Part shown: positions 1 through 5,584 of the stretch, piece by piece
How positions within the stretch are numbered: position 1 is the first letter of the stretch
Layout of the letters: the number at the start of each line of letters is the position of its first letter
Source of the DNA: UBA5109 sp038148435
GTDB taxonomy: Bacteria; Pseudomonadota; Gammaproteobacteria; Pseudomonadales; Pseudohongiellaceae
DNA length: 5,584 nucleotides
Direction of reading: 5' to 3'
NCBI GenBank assembly: GCA_038148435.1
Contig: JAYQVM010000110.1
Coordinates: 1-5,584, forward strand
The notes under the pieces: model-generated
The model's input: only the letters and a program-made list of their open reading frames with translations
Databases searched by the model: none
What the model was told of the DNA's origin: nothing
Program-made: the position numbers and the translations under genes

Positions 1-220
1 CCCCCGAGCGCGCGCCACACTCGCCACCGATACCGCCCACCCCGGCCACACCAACAAACACGCCGATATTGCCACCACGTCCTTCGAGGTAATAGAGGCC
101 TTCAGCTATCTGATATGGAATGATCTCGACATCGCTCATGTCACCCTGGGCATTTAGCTGTATGGGCGTCAGAACGAAGAGAAGCATGAAAAAGCAAGGG
201 AACAGTAATTTCATGTGCAT
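1..220 (-). CDS. Secreted MBL-fold metallo-hydrolase, N-terminal part only (cut by window edge)
   Basis: The reverse strand reads without a stop for 73 codons from an ATG at 220 and runs off the window at base 1. Residues 1-24 look like a Sec signal peptide: Lys4, a hydrophobic core at about 5-18, and a likely cleavage after Leu-Asn-Ala (24). Then comes a segment ending ...EGLYYLEGRGGNIGVFVG (about 40-57). From memory of the family, this matches the first beta strands of secreted metallo-beta-lactamase-fold hydrolases, where it is usually followed by a Val-hydrophobic-Ile-Asp-Asp stretch; the zinc-binding HxHxDH motif would lie beyond the window. The first ATG is preferred over the one two codons later because GGAG sits 8 bases upstream of it. 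The final ~16 residues are abnormally Gly-rich where the family has Ile-Asp-Asp, probably from base errors at a contig end. The substrate is unknown; a lactamase role is not implied. The gene is divergent from the efflux operon. Confidence 0.72.
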   Translation of the reverse strand, partial: MHMKLLFPCFFMLLFVLTPIQLNAQGDMSDVEIIPYQIAEGLYYLEGRGGNIGVFVGVAGVGGIGGECGARSG

Positions 221-225
221 GGTGA

Positions 226-232
226 CTTCTCC
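226..232 (-). promoter_or_regulatory. Ribosome binding site of the MBL-fold gene
   Basis: Read on the minus strand, GGAGAAG lies just upstream of the ATG at 220, with 8 bases between GGAG and the start codon. The alternative ATG at 214 would have 14 bases of spacing, so this site decides the start in favour of 220. Confidence 0.6.
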
Positions 233-242
233 GGTCAGTATG

Positions 243-266
243 TGCTTAGTTCAAAGAGACTGAGCA
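243..266. repeat. Interrupted dyad over the predicted MBL-gene transcription start
   Basis: TGCTTAGT (243-250) and ACTGAGCA (259-266) are inverted repeats that match at 7 of 8 positions, with an 8-base spacer. The dyad overlaps the predicted minus-strand -10 box and start site. This is where a repressor operator would sit, but no regulator can be assigned. Confidence 0.35.
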
Positions 267-292
267 TACCCGCTCACCCTCCGTTCATCCAA
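263..292 (-). promoter_or_regulatory. Predicted sigma70-type promoter for the MBL-fold gene
   Basis: On the minus strand, a -35-like TTGGAT (292-287) and a -10-like TATGCT (268-263) are separated by 18 bases. Transcription would start near 256 and give a leader of roughly 35 bases before the ATG at 220. The match is moderate and rests on sequence resemblance only. Confidence 0.4.
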
Positions 293-370
293 CTTTTTCG
301 ATCTTGCGTATAAGTGTTTTTGCCCTATTTGGGGTAATGCAGCAGAAAAGACAGATTTTGGCTTATCTAA

Positions 371-385
371 CCAATTTCAAATTGG
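371..385. repeat. 15-bp perfect palindrome (CCAATTT-C-AAATTGG)
   Basis: Seven-base arms flank one central base, with perfect symmetry, in the middle of the divergent intergenic region. It could be an operator for either flanking gene or a chance AT-rich palindrome. A run of seven T follows at 395-401, but it lies 9 bases beyond a stem with only two GC pairs, so I do not call it a terminator. Confidence 0.4.
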
Positions 386-528
386 CTGGTATTGTTTTTT
401 TGCGGATGTGAGCTCGTTCTGGCTTAGGATTTATAAAAAAATAATTTTATATCAATAAGATGTAGATTTTTCATCAAAAGGGCGCGGCATCTGTAACGTC
501 TTGAGTAGATAACATCATAAGCAATTGC

Positions 529-573
529 TAATCAATTTATACTATTATAAAATATAATAGTATAAATTGATTA
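529..573. promoter_or_regulatory. 45-bp near-perfect palindrome, likely operator of the PadR-efflux operon
   Basis: Arms 529-549 and 553-573 are exact reverse complements over 21 bases, separated by AAA (550-552). The symmetry ends on both sides (C528 against T574). Each arm contains a 12-base element that is itself almost palindromic: TATACTATTATA (538-549) and TATAATAGTATA (553-564), with centres 15 bases apart. The site ends 21 bases before the PadR start codon. PadR-family repressors are dimeric winged-helix proteins that commonly bind dyads in front of their own genes, so autoregulation is the natural inference. The length would allow two dimers side by side. Direct binding is not shown by sequence. 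Confidence 0.65.
538..558 (+). promoter_or_regulatory. Candidate -10 elements of the efflux operon promoter inside the palindrome
   Basis: A perfect -10 hexamer TATAAT lies at 553-558, with further candidates TATAAA (546-551) and TATACT (538-543). None has a good -35 at 16-18 bases; the best -35-like hexamer, TTGCTA (525-530), is 15 bases from TATAAA. If TATAAT is used, transcription would begin near 565 and the leader would be about 30 bases. A bound repressor on the palindrome would cover the -10 directly. The exact promoter is uncertain. Confidence 0.4.
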
Positions 574-594
574 TTAAACCGGTACGTTAACAGC

Positions 595-1146
595 ATGAAT
601 ACACGAACACTCTGCCTGGGAGTCCTTAGTTTAGGCAAAGCATCCGGCTACGATATCGGCAAGAAAATGGACGAGATTTTCAGCCATTTTGTCGATATCG
701 CCCATAGTAGCGTTTATCCGGCCTTGAGAGGTCTAGATGAAGAAGGGCTAGTTAAATGTGAGGTAGTTGAACAGGACTCTCTGCCCAACAAAAAGATTTA
801 TGAGTTGACTGATGCTGGGAGAAAAAGACTGGTCGAAGAACTGGCGGTCCTGCAGCCTACCTTCAAAGTCAGATCACAGTTCATGCTGCTGATGTTTTTT
901 GCCGAGTTTCTGCCCACTGAACGACTGGAGCAGATATTCAATGAGCGCCTGAACGAATTGAACTGCTTCTTTGGTGAGGCAGCAGATATCAGAAAACAAA
1001 TGTGTGATACCTCCGGTAAACAGTTTTTACTGGATTTTGTGGAAGCCAAATTACGCGCCGAAAAAGAATTTTTGGAAAGCAAGTCGGGTGAGTTTCTAGA
1101 ACAGCTCTCACCAAGCGCTGAAATCTTATTAGGAGAAGTATCATGA
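595..1146 (+). CDS. PadR-family transcriptional regulator
   Basis: This is a DNA-binding regulator of 183 residues, the usual size for PadR proteins with a C-terminal alpha-helical dimerisation domain. Residues 1-84 form the winged helix: first helix around 5-13, the Ser-Gly-Tyr-Asp-Ile motif at 17-21, a recognition helix in the family-typical pattern SSVYPALRGLDEEGLV (38-53), and the beta wing ending Lys67-x-Tyr69-x-Leu71-Thr72-x-x-Gly75. Residues 88-175 are mostly helical with charged heptad-like stretches, as in the PadR/AphA-type C-terminal domain. It opens the efflux operon and overlaps the adaptor gene by 4 bases (ATGA), so the two are probably translationally coupled. The long palindrome just upstream suggests it represses its own operon until a ligand, perhaps a pump substrate, binds. 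The start lacks a clear Shine-Dalgarno, but the protein begins exactly where PadR proteins normally do. It has four cysteines (7, 54, 124, 137), whose significance is unknown. Confidence 0.92.
   Translation: MNTRTLCLGVLSLGKASGYDIGKKMDEIFSHFVDIAHSSVYPALRGLDEEGLVKCEVVEQDSLPNKKIYELTDAGRKRLVEELAVLQPTFKVRSQFMLLMFFAEFLPTERLEQIFNERLNELNCFFGEAADIRKQMCDTSGKQFLLDFVEAKLRAEKEFLESKSGEFLEQLSPSAEILLGEVS
1131..1135 (+). promoter_or_regulatory. Strong ribosome binding site of the adaptor gene
   Basis: AGGAG lies 7 bases before the ATG at 1143, within the last codons of the PadR gene. It fixes the adaptor start at the ATGA overlap and is much stronger than the initiation signals of the regulator or the pump gene. 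Confidence 0.75.
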
Positions 1147-2231
1147 AAAGTTCTTTACTAATATCACTGGCCGTTTGCCTGGGCTTGGTCATTTGGATGG
1201 CCGCTGGGATGGTGAGTACTGATGATGATTTAGCCATCCAATCTGCTAGTCAGGGCATGTCTGACCGGGCCATTGATAATCGTGTGCTGGTCGAAGTTAC
1301 GCCGATGCAGGCCCAGGAAATCACGTCCTATATCCTTAGCAATGGCAGTACCACGCCCGACAGGGACGTGGTACTACGAGCTGAAACAGCCGGTCAGCTT
1401 GAAGAAATCTTGGTTCAACAAGGCTCCTACGTCGAAGCCGGAAGTGTCATCATGCGTCTGGAAATGGATGATCGGGGCATTCGTGAGGAGCAGGCCGTTA
1501 TTAATTTGCAGGAAAAACAGCGACTGTATGATGCGACGCTGACACTGCACGCTCGCGATTTTGCCTCACAGACCGAAGTGGATAATGCGCTGACGCAACT
1601 CAAGCTGGCAGAAGTTGACCTGGAACGTTTGCGATTGGAAATTGAAAAAACTTTTATCCGTGCACCCTTTGCCGGATTTGTCGAGGAAAACCTAGTTGAT
1701 ATTGGTGAGTTTGTTGGCGTCGGTAATGAAATGGTGCGTATCGTCGATAATAACCCGCTGGTGGTCACTGCCAATATTTCACAGAATGACATCGAATATC
1801 TGAATCTGGGAACAGAAGCCATTGTCCAGCTGATTAATGGTCAGGAGCGCTCCGGACAGGTGCGATTTATTTCTCCCAGAGCCAATGAACTCACAAGAAC
1901 CTTCCGTGTTGAAATTACCATCCCCAACTCCGATGGCCTGCGTTCAGGCATTAGTGTTACTGCCCGTATTCCCCGTCAACAGGTTACTGCTCATTACATT
2001 TCTGCCGGTTTGCTGACACTTAATGAAGATGGTGACATCGGCATCAAGACGGTTGATATTGAGGGAAGGGTCGAGTTCCATGGAATTACTATTGAGCGGT
2101 CCGACGTCGAAGGGATGTGGGTTAGCGGTCTGCCACCTATGGCGCGTGTCATAACAGCTGGTCAGGGTTTTGCGCCTATTGGCGAAGCTGTGCGCATGAC
2201 TCTGTTAGATCCCCTGCTAACAAACTATTAA
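1143..2231 (+). CDS. RND efflux periplasmic adaptor subunit (membrane fusion protein, HlyD/AcrA type)
   Basis: This 362-residue protein would link the inner-membrane pump to an outer-membrane channel in the periplasm. Residues 4-22 form a hydrophobic N-terminal segment that is either an uncleaved membrane anchor or a signal peptide. Cys12 lies inside the hydrophobic core in a poor lipobox (LAVC), so a lipoprotein is unlikely. The first half of the lipoyl-like barrel-sandwich domain spans about 76-107 (Gly-Gln-Leu-Glu-Glu-Ile...Gly-Ser-Tyr-Val). A short alpha-helical hairpin covers about 108-168. The second lipoyl half follows with the hallmark IRAPFAGFV (172-180) and DIGEFVGVG (186-194). A beta-barrel domain (about 205-278) and a membrane-proximal domain (about 279-352) complete the usual order. 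The length is normal for the family. It sits between its regulator (4-base overlap) and the pump (32-base gap), the standard arrangement. A heavy-metal or siderophore-type role cannot be excluded from sequence. Confidence 0.93.
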   Translation: MKSSLLISLAVCLGLVIWMAAGMVSTDDDLAIQSASQGMSDRAIDNRVLVEVTPMQAQEITSYILSNGSTTPDRDVVLRAETAGQLEEILVQQGSYVEAGSVIMRLEMDDRGIREEQAVINLQEKQRLYDATLTLHARDFASQTEVDNALTQLKLAEVDLERLRLEIEKTFIRAPFAGFVEENLVDIGEFVGVGNEMVRIVDNNPLVVTANISQNDIEYLNLGTEAIVQLINGQERSGQVRFISPRANELTRTFRVEITIPNSDGLRSGISVTARIPRQQVTAHYISAGLLTLNEDGDIGIKTVDIEGRVEFHGITIERSDVEGMWVSGLPPMARVITAGQGFAPIGEAVRMTLLDPLLTNY

Positions 2232-2263
2232 TTTAATCGTCAGACAAAATAGCGAAGAGAACC

Positions 2264-5200
2264 ATGCAAACTATCATTGAAGCAGCTTTTTCACGGCCAC
2301 GGGTGGTTATACTCTTGATGGTTGCAATTTTTGTAGCCGGAATTTCTTCCTATGTCTCTATCCCCAAAGAATCCAATCCGGACATTGCGATCCCGATTGT
2401 TTATGTTTCCATGGTGCATGAGGGAATTTCGCCAGAAGATGCTGAGCGTCTGCTGGTCTTACCGATGGAACGCGAGTTGCAAAGTCTGGAAGGCCTCGAT
2501 GAGATGAGCTCAACGGCATCAGAAGGACACGCTTCTGTGTTGATGGAATTTGATGCTGGTTATGATATCGATAAGGCATTGGATGATGTTCGTGAGCAGG
2601 TAGACAGAGCAAGAGTCGAGCTTCCCCCCGAGACTCTTGAGCCAACAGTAAGTGAAGTTAACATGGCTGAGTTCCCTGTATTGTCTGTTTCTCTTTCGGG
2701 CAGAGTATCCGAGCGCACCCTCATCACTATTGCCCGTGACCTAGAGGATCGTATCGAAGGTTTAGCCAATGTGCTGGACGTCACCATAGGCGGTGATCGG
2801 GAAGAAATGCTGGAAGTGCTAATTGCGCCTGATGTGCTTGATGCATACCAGATTTCAATTCGAGATATTTCTGCGCTTGTGCAGAGTAACAACCAGTTGA
2901 TTGCAGCAGGGGCGCTAGATTCAGGTTCTGGCCGCATGGTTCTTAAGGTGCCAGGTGTCATTTCTGAACTGGATGACATGATGAACATGCCGGTTAAGGT
3001 GGTCAACGATCAGGTGGTGCTTTTCAAGGATATCGCCACACTGCGTAGAACCTTCAAAGATCCCGAGAGTTTTGCTCGTATTGACGGCGACAACGCCGTT
3101 GTTTTAGAAATTTCAAAGAGAACCGGTGCCAATATCATTGAAACAATTGAAAGTGTTCGCACAATCATCAGTCAGACCCAACAAGCTTGGCCAGAGTCTA
3201 TTGAAGTAACCTATCTGCTGGATGGTTCCGAACAGATACGCACCATACTGGGTGACTTGGAAAATAATGTTCTTACTGCAATTTTGCTGGTAATGATCGT
3301 TATCATAGCCGCGCTAGGTGTTAGGCCGGCCCTCCTGGTTGGTCTAGCCATTCCAGGCTCATTCCTGGCGGGTATCCTAATTTTAGATATCATGGGACTA
3401 ACGATGAACATGATTGTGCTGTTCAGCCTGATCTTGGTGGTCGGAATGCTGGTTGATGGTGCAATTATAACTATTGAACTGGCCGAACGACTTCAGTCAG
3501 AAGGCATGGTGAAAAAGGAAGCGTTTGCCAGAGCGGCTAAACGCATGGCCTGGCCGATCATCGCCTCAACGGCGACCACACTTACTGTGTTTGTTCCTCT
3601 ACTATTCTGGCCAGGCATGGTCGGAGAGTTCATGAAATTTTTGCCAATTACTGTTTTGGCGACACTGGGAGCATCTTTATTCATGGCTCTGATCTTTGTG
3701 CCGGTCGTTGGCGGCGTTATTGGTCGACAGATTAGTGCGGCAACCACAGTCAAAGTGATCCAGCATGCTCCTCATCAGAGCCTGAAATCTGTCGGTTATC
3801 TGACAAAAAAATATTTGGTTTTCCTGCATGTATTGCTTAAACATCCGGCAAAAGTACTGCTTGGAATGATTGCTCTCTTGATAGGTTCTTATGTGGCCTA
3901 TGGCATTCTAGGTAAAGGCGTGGAGTTCTTTCCAGCAACAGAACCTGAATTTGTGCAGGTGCAGGTGCATGCCCGTGGTGATCTCTCGGTTTATGAGAAA
4001 GATCAGATCATGAGTAATGTTGAAAACTTGCTACTGGACATGAATTATTTGGAAGCGGTCTATACCCGAACCGGCTCTGGAGGTGGTGGCGGAGGTGGGT
4101 TTGGTGGTGGAAGTTCAAGTGAAGATACCATCGGTGTAGTACAGCTCGAGTTTGTTGACTGGCAGTTACGTCCTCCGGCCAATGTCCTGCAACGGGAAGT
4201 TCGTCAGCGTCTGGCCAATGTCCCGGGTATACAAATTGAGATGGCAGAGCAGGAAATGGGTCCGCCAACCGGTAAACCGTTGCAGCTAGAAGTTAAGGCC
4301 AATGATTTTGATGTGCTCGATAATACGGTGGCTCAGATTCGTGCGGCCATGGACCAGGTAGGCGGTTTCTCCAACGTTGAAGATACCCGCACCTTGCCCG
4401 GTATTGAATGGGAACTTTTAGTCGATCGTGAAGAAGCGGCCAGATATGGAGCAGATGTCTCCACTCTGGGAAGTGCTGTGCAGATGCTTACCACAGGATT
4501 GAAGGTGACGGAATATGAGCCGGATGATTCAGATGAAGAACTGGATATCCGTGTGCGTTTTACAGATGAAAGCCGAAGTCTGGATCGACTATTGCAGTTA
4601 ACGATTCCCACTGCCAACGGTCTGATTCCAATTAGTAACTTCATCAGGTTTGAAACCTCACAAAAAACTTCGGTGATTAATCGCATCGATGGCTCCCGGA
4701 CCTTGACCATTCAGGCCGATGTGGAAGATGGCGTTCTGGCTGCCAACAAGATCAATGAGCTTCGCGACCTGCTTCTGCAGCAGAGTTTTGATCCGGAGGT
4801 GCAGGTGCAGTTTGGCGGTCAGGATCAGGATCAGGCTGAAGCAGGTGCATTTTTATCACAGGCCTTCATAATTTCCATTGTGCTTATGATGGTTATTCTC
4901 TTACTGCAGTTCAATAGTTTTTACCAGTCCTTCCTGATCATTTCAGCCGTGGTGTTCTCCACTGCCGGAGTATTGATATTCCTGATTGTCAGTGGTCAAC
5001 CTTTCGGTATCGTCATGTGTGGTATTGGGGTCATTGCGCTGGCTGGTATCGTGGTAAATAACAATATTGTTCTAATCGATACCTACAATGAAGTTAGACG
5101 AGACACCGATCTGTCAGTGATTGATTCAGTGCTTGAAACAGCTGCCCAGCGTCTGCGCCCGGTATTGCTAACATCCTCAACCACCATCCTGGGTCTGGTG

Positions 5201-5422
5201 CCGATGGTACTGGCTGTATCTATCAATATCATTGACCAGGAAATTATAGTTGGCGGACCTTCCACCCAGATGTGGGTACAACTGTCCACAGCCATTGCCG
5301 GAGGCCTGCTATTTGCCACCTTGCTAACATTGATTTTCACCCCTTGTATGCTGATCTTGGGTGATAAATTATTCAAATTCCGGCAGCCTGTAAGGCTAGG
5401 TCTACAGCCCTCTGCCACCTAA
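2264..5422 (+). CDS. RND-family efflux pump, inner-membrane permease subunit
   Basis: This is a proton-driven pump of 1052 residues, typical for RND transporters, and would work as a trimer in the inner membrane. The RND layout is visible: TM1 (about 12-32), a periplasmic porter half (about 33-330), TM2-TM6 (about 334-487), TM7 (about 529-549), a second periplasmic half (about 550-862), then TM8-TM12 (about 865-1035). Family motifs include FFPATEPEF after TM7, VDGAIITIE in TM4 and RPVLLTSSTT in TM11. Compared with AcrB by motif alignment, Asp398 matches Asp407, but Gly399 replaces Asp408 and Asn932 replaces Lys940; Thr970 matches Thr978. That argues for a branch distinct from AcrB and against assigning a classical multidrug substrate. 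A Gly/Ser-rich loop occupies 604-619. The start is supported by the typical RND N-terminus (MQTIIEAAFSRPRVVILLM); the Shine-Dalgarno is weak (GAAGAG at 2254-2259, only 4 bases from the ATG). Last gene of the operon. Substrate not determined. Confidence 0.95.
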   Translation: MQTIIEAAFSRPRVVILLMVAIFVAGISSYVSIPKESNPDIAIPIVYVSMVHEGISPEDAERLLVLPMERELQSLEGLDEMSSTASEGHASVLMEFDAGYDIDKALDDVREQVDRARVELPPETLEPTVSEVNMAEFPVLSVSLSGRVSERTLITIARDLEDRIEGLANVLDVTIGGDREEMLEVLIAPDVLDAYQISIRDISALVQSNNQLIAAGALDSGSGRMVLKVPGVISELDDMMNMPVKVVNDQVVLFKDIATLRRTFKDPESFARIDGDNAVVLEISKRTGANIIETIESVRTIISQTQQAWPESIEVTYLLDGSEQIRTILGDLENNVLTAILLVMIVIIAALGVRPALLVGLAIPGSFLAGILILDIMGLTMNMIVLFSLILVVGMLVDGAIITIELAERLQSEGMVKKEAFARAAKRMAWPIIASTATTLTVFVPLLFWPGMVGEFMKFLPITVLATLGASLFMALIFVPVVGGVIGRQISAATTVKVIQHAPHQSLKSVGYLTKKYLVFLHVLLKHPAKVLLGMIALLIGSYVAYGILGKGVEFFPATEPEFVQVQVHARGDLSVYEKDQIMSNVENLLLDMNYLEAVYTRTGSGGGGGGGFGGGSSSEDTIGVVQLEFVDWQLRPPANVLQREVRQRLANVPGIQIEMAEQEMGPPTGKPLQLEVKANDFDVLDNTVAQIRAAMDQVGGFSNVEDTRTLPGIEWELLVDREEAARYGADVSTLGSAVQMLTTGLKVTEYEPDDSDEELDIRVRFTDESRSLDRLLQLTIPTANGLIPISNFIRFETSQKTSVINRIDGSRTLTIQADVEDGVLAANKINELRDLLLQQSFDPEVQVQFGGQDQDQAEAGAFLSQAFIISIVLMMVILLLQFNSFYQSFLIISAVVFSTAGVLIFLIVSGQPFGIVMCGIGVIALAGIVVNNNIVLIDTYNEVRRDTDLSVIDSVLETAAQRLRPVLLTSSTTILGLVPMVLAVSINIIDQEIIVGGPSTQMWVQLSTAIAGGLLFATLLTLIFTPCMLILGDKLFKFRQPVRLGLQPSAT
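4073..4120 (+). other. Glycine/serine-rich loop coding segment within the RND pump
   Basis: Residues 604-619 of the pump read G-S, then seven Gly, Phe, three Gly and three Ser. They lie between a helical segment of the second periplasmic half (ending ...AVYTRT) and the next strand (DTIGVVQLEF). Glycine codons are mixed (GGA, GGT, GGC, GGG), so this is a selected protein feature rather than a simple DNA repeat. It is probably a flexible surface loop of the porter domain. Confidence 0.7.
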
Positions 5423-5439
5423 CACAGTAATCCTTTCTC

Positions 5440-5467
5440 GGCCTGTCTCCTAGTCAGGCCTTTTTTT
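5440..5467 (+). terminator. Rho-independent terminator of the efflux operon
   Basis: GGCCTG (5440-5445) pairs with CAGGCC (5455-5460) across a 9-base loop, which can add two further pairs beyond a T-T mismatch. Seven T follow immediately (5461-5467). It starts 17 bases after the pump stop codon and closes the three-gene unit. Confidence 0.9.
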
Positions 5468-5584
5468 CTTGATATGCTGAGTCCTTTCATTCTCCCCTCA
5501 TTTTAAGAGGATAAATTTTATACCCTGCCTGCTTATAGAAAGCGATTACCCGTGATTTCCCCAATGACTTGCAATATATTACTC

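Larger units (their letters stand above)
221..594. other. Divergent intergenic region, AT-rich toward the efflux operon
   Basis: This 374-base stretch between the divergent MBL-fold gene and the PadR gene holds no coding region I can support. Besides the sites listed separately, 429-452 is very AT-rich and contains TATAAAA (432-438) and TTTTATA (445-451) in inverted orientation. The 10-bp palindrome AGCAATTGCT lies at 520-529, directly against the large palindrome. The overall look is a regulatory region with curved or easily melted DNA next to the operon start. Confidence 0.6.

Noticed and set aside
371..401. Palindrome followed by seven T, as a terminator
   Set aside because: The stem has only two GC pairs, the T run starts 9 bases after it, and no plus-strand gene ends upstream.
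432..451. TATAAAA/TTTTATA inverted repeat as an operator
   Set aside because: Seven-base arms made only of A and T in an AT-rich stretch are expected by chance.
529..573. Large palindrome as a CRISPR repeat, attachment site or mobile-element end
   Set aside because: It occurs once, has no flanking target duplications or transposase or integrase gene nearby, and its position fits an operator better.
2358..3006. Minus-strand open frames inside the pump gene
   Set aside because: They lie opposite a clearly real RND gene, are Ser/Arg-rich low-quality translations, and have no start signals or recognisable motifs.
5496..5510. CCTC...GAGG hairpin downstream of the operon as a second or convergent terminator
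   Set aside because: The four-base stem is weak and no T run follows on either strand.
5533..5583. Minus-strand open frame entering from the right edge (16 codons, reading ...ILQVIGEITGNRFL, then stop), possibly the end of a convergent gene
   Set aside because: It is plausible as a protein C-terminus, but 16 codons without a recognised family or a terminator behind it are too little to support a feature.

Overview
The window suggests a gammaproteobacterium, possibly marine, with moderate GC content. This rests only on gene style (a secreted MBL-fold hydrolase next to a PadR-regulated RND pump), codon use and AT-rich intergenic DNA, so the lineage is an inference. Three complete genes, one gene cut by the window edge, a strong terminator and a signal-rich divergent intergenic region can be supported.

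Layout: positions 1-220 (minus strand) hold the 5' end of a secreted metallo-beta-lactamase-fold hydrolase. The outermost ~50 bases look corrupted, as at a contig end. Positions 221-594 are a divergent intergenic region. It holds a sigma70-like promoter with an overlapping dyad for the minus-strand gene, a 15-bp palindrome, an AT-rich stretch, and a 45-bp near-perfect palindrome just before the first plus-strand gene. Positions 595-5422 are a three-gene plus-strand operon: a PadR-family regulator, a periplasmic adaptor (membrane fusion protein) overlapping it by 4 bases, and a 1052-residue RND inner-membrane pump after a 32-base gap. A rho-independent terminator at 5440-5467 closes the operon. 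The last ~115 bases hold no gene I can support.

How it fits together: the likely picture is a self-regulated efflux operon. The PadR protein would bind the palindrome in front of its own gene and release it when it meets a ligand, switching on the adaptor and pump together. No outer-membrane channel gene lies in the operon before its terminator, so a TolC-like protein encoded elsewhere is probably recruited. The pump keeps only part of the AcrB-type proton-relay residues (first TM4 Asp kept, second replaced by Gly, TM10 Lys replaced by Asn). This suggests one of the RND branches distinct from AcrB; its substrate cannot be read from sequence.

I do not see evidence for a wholly new biological system. 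The points most worth checking are the long operator-like palindrome, the altered proton relay and the glycine-rich loop in the pump.
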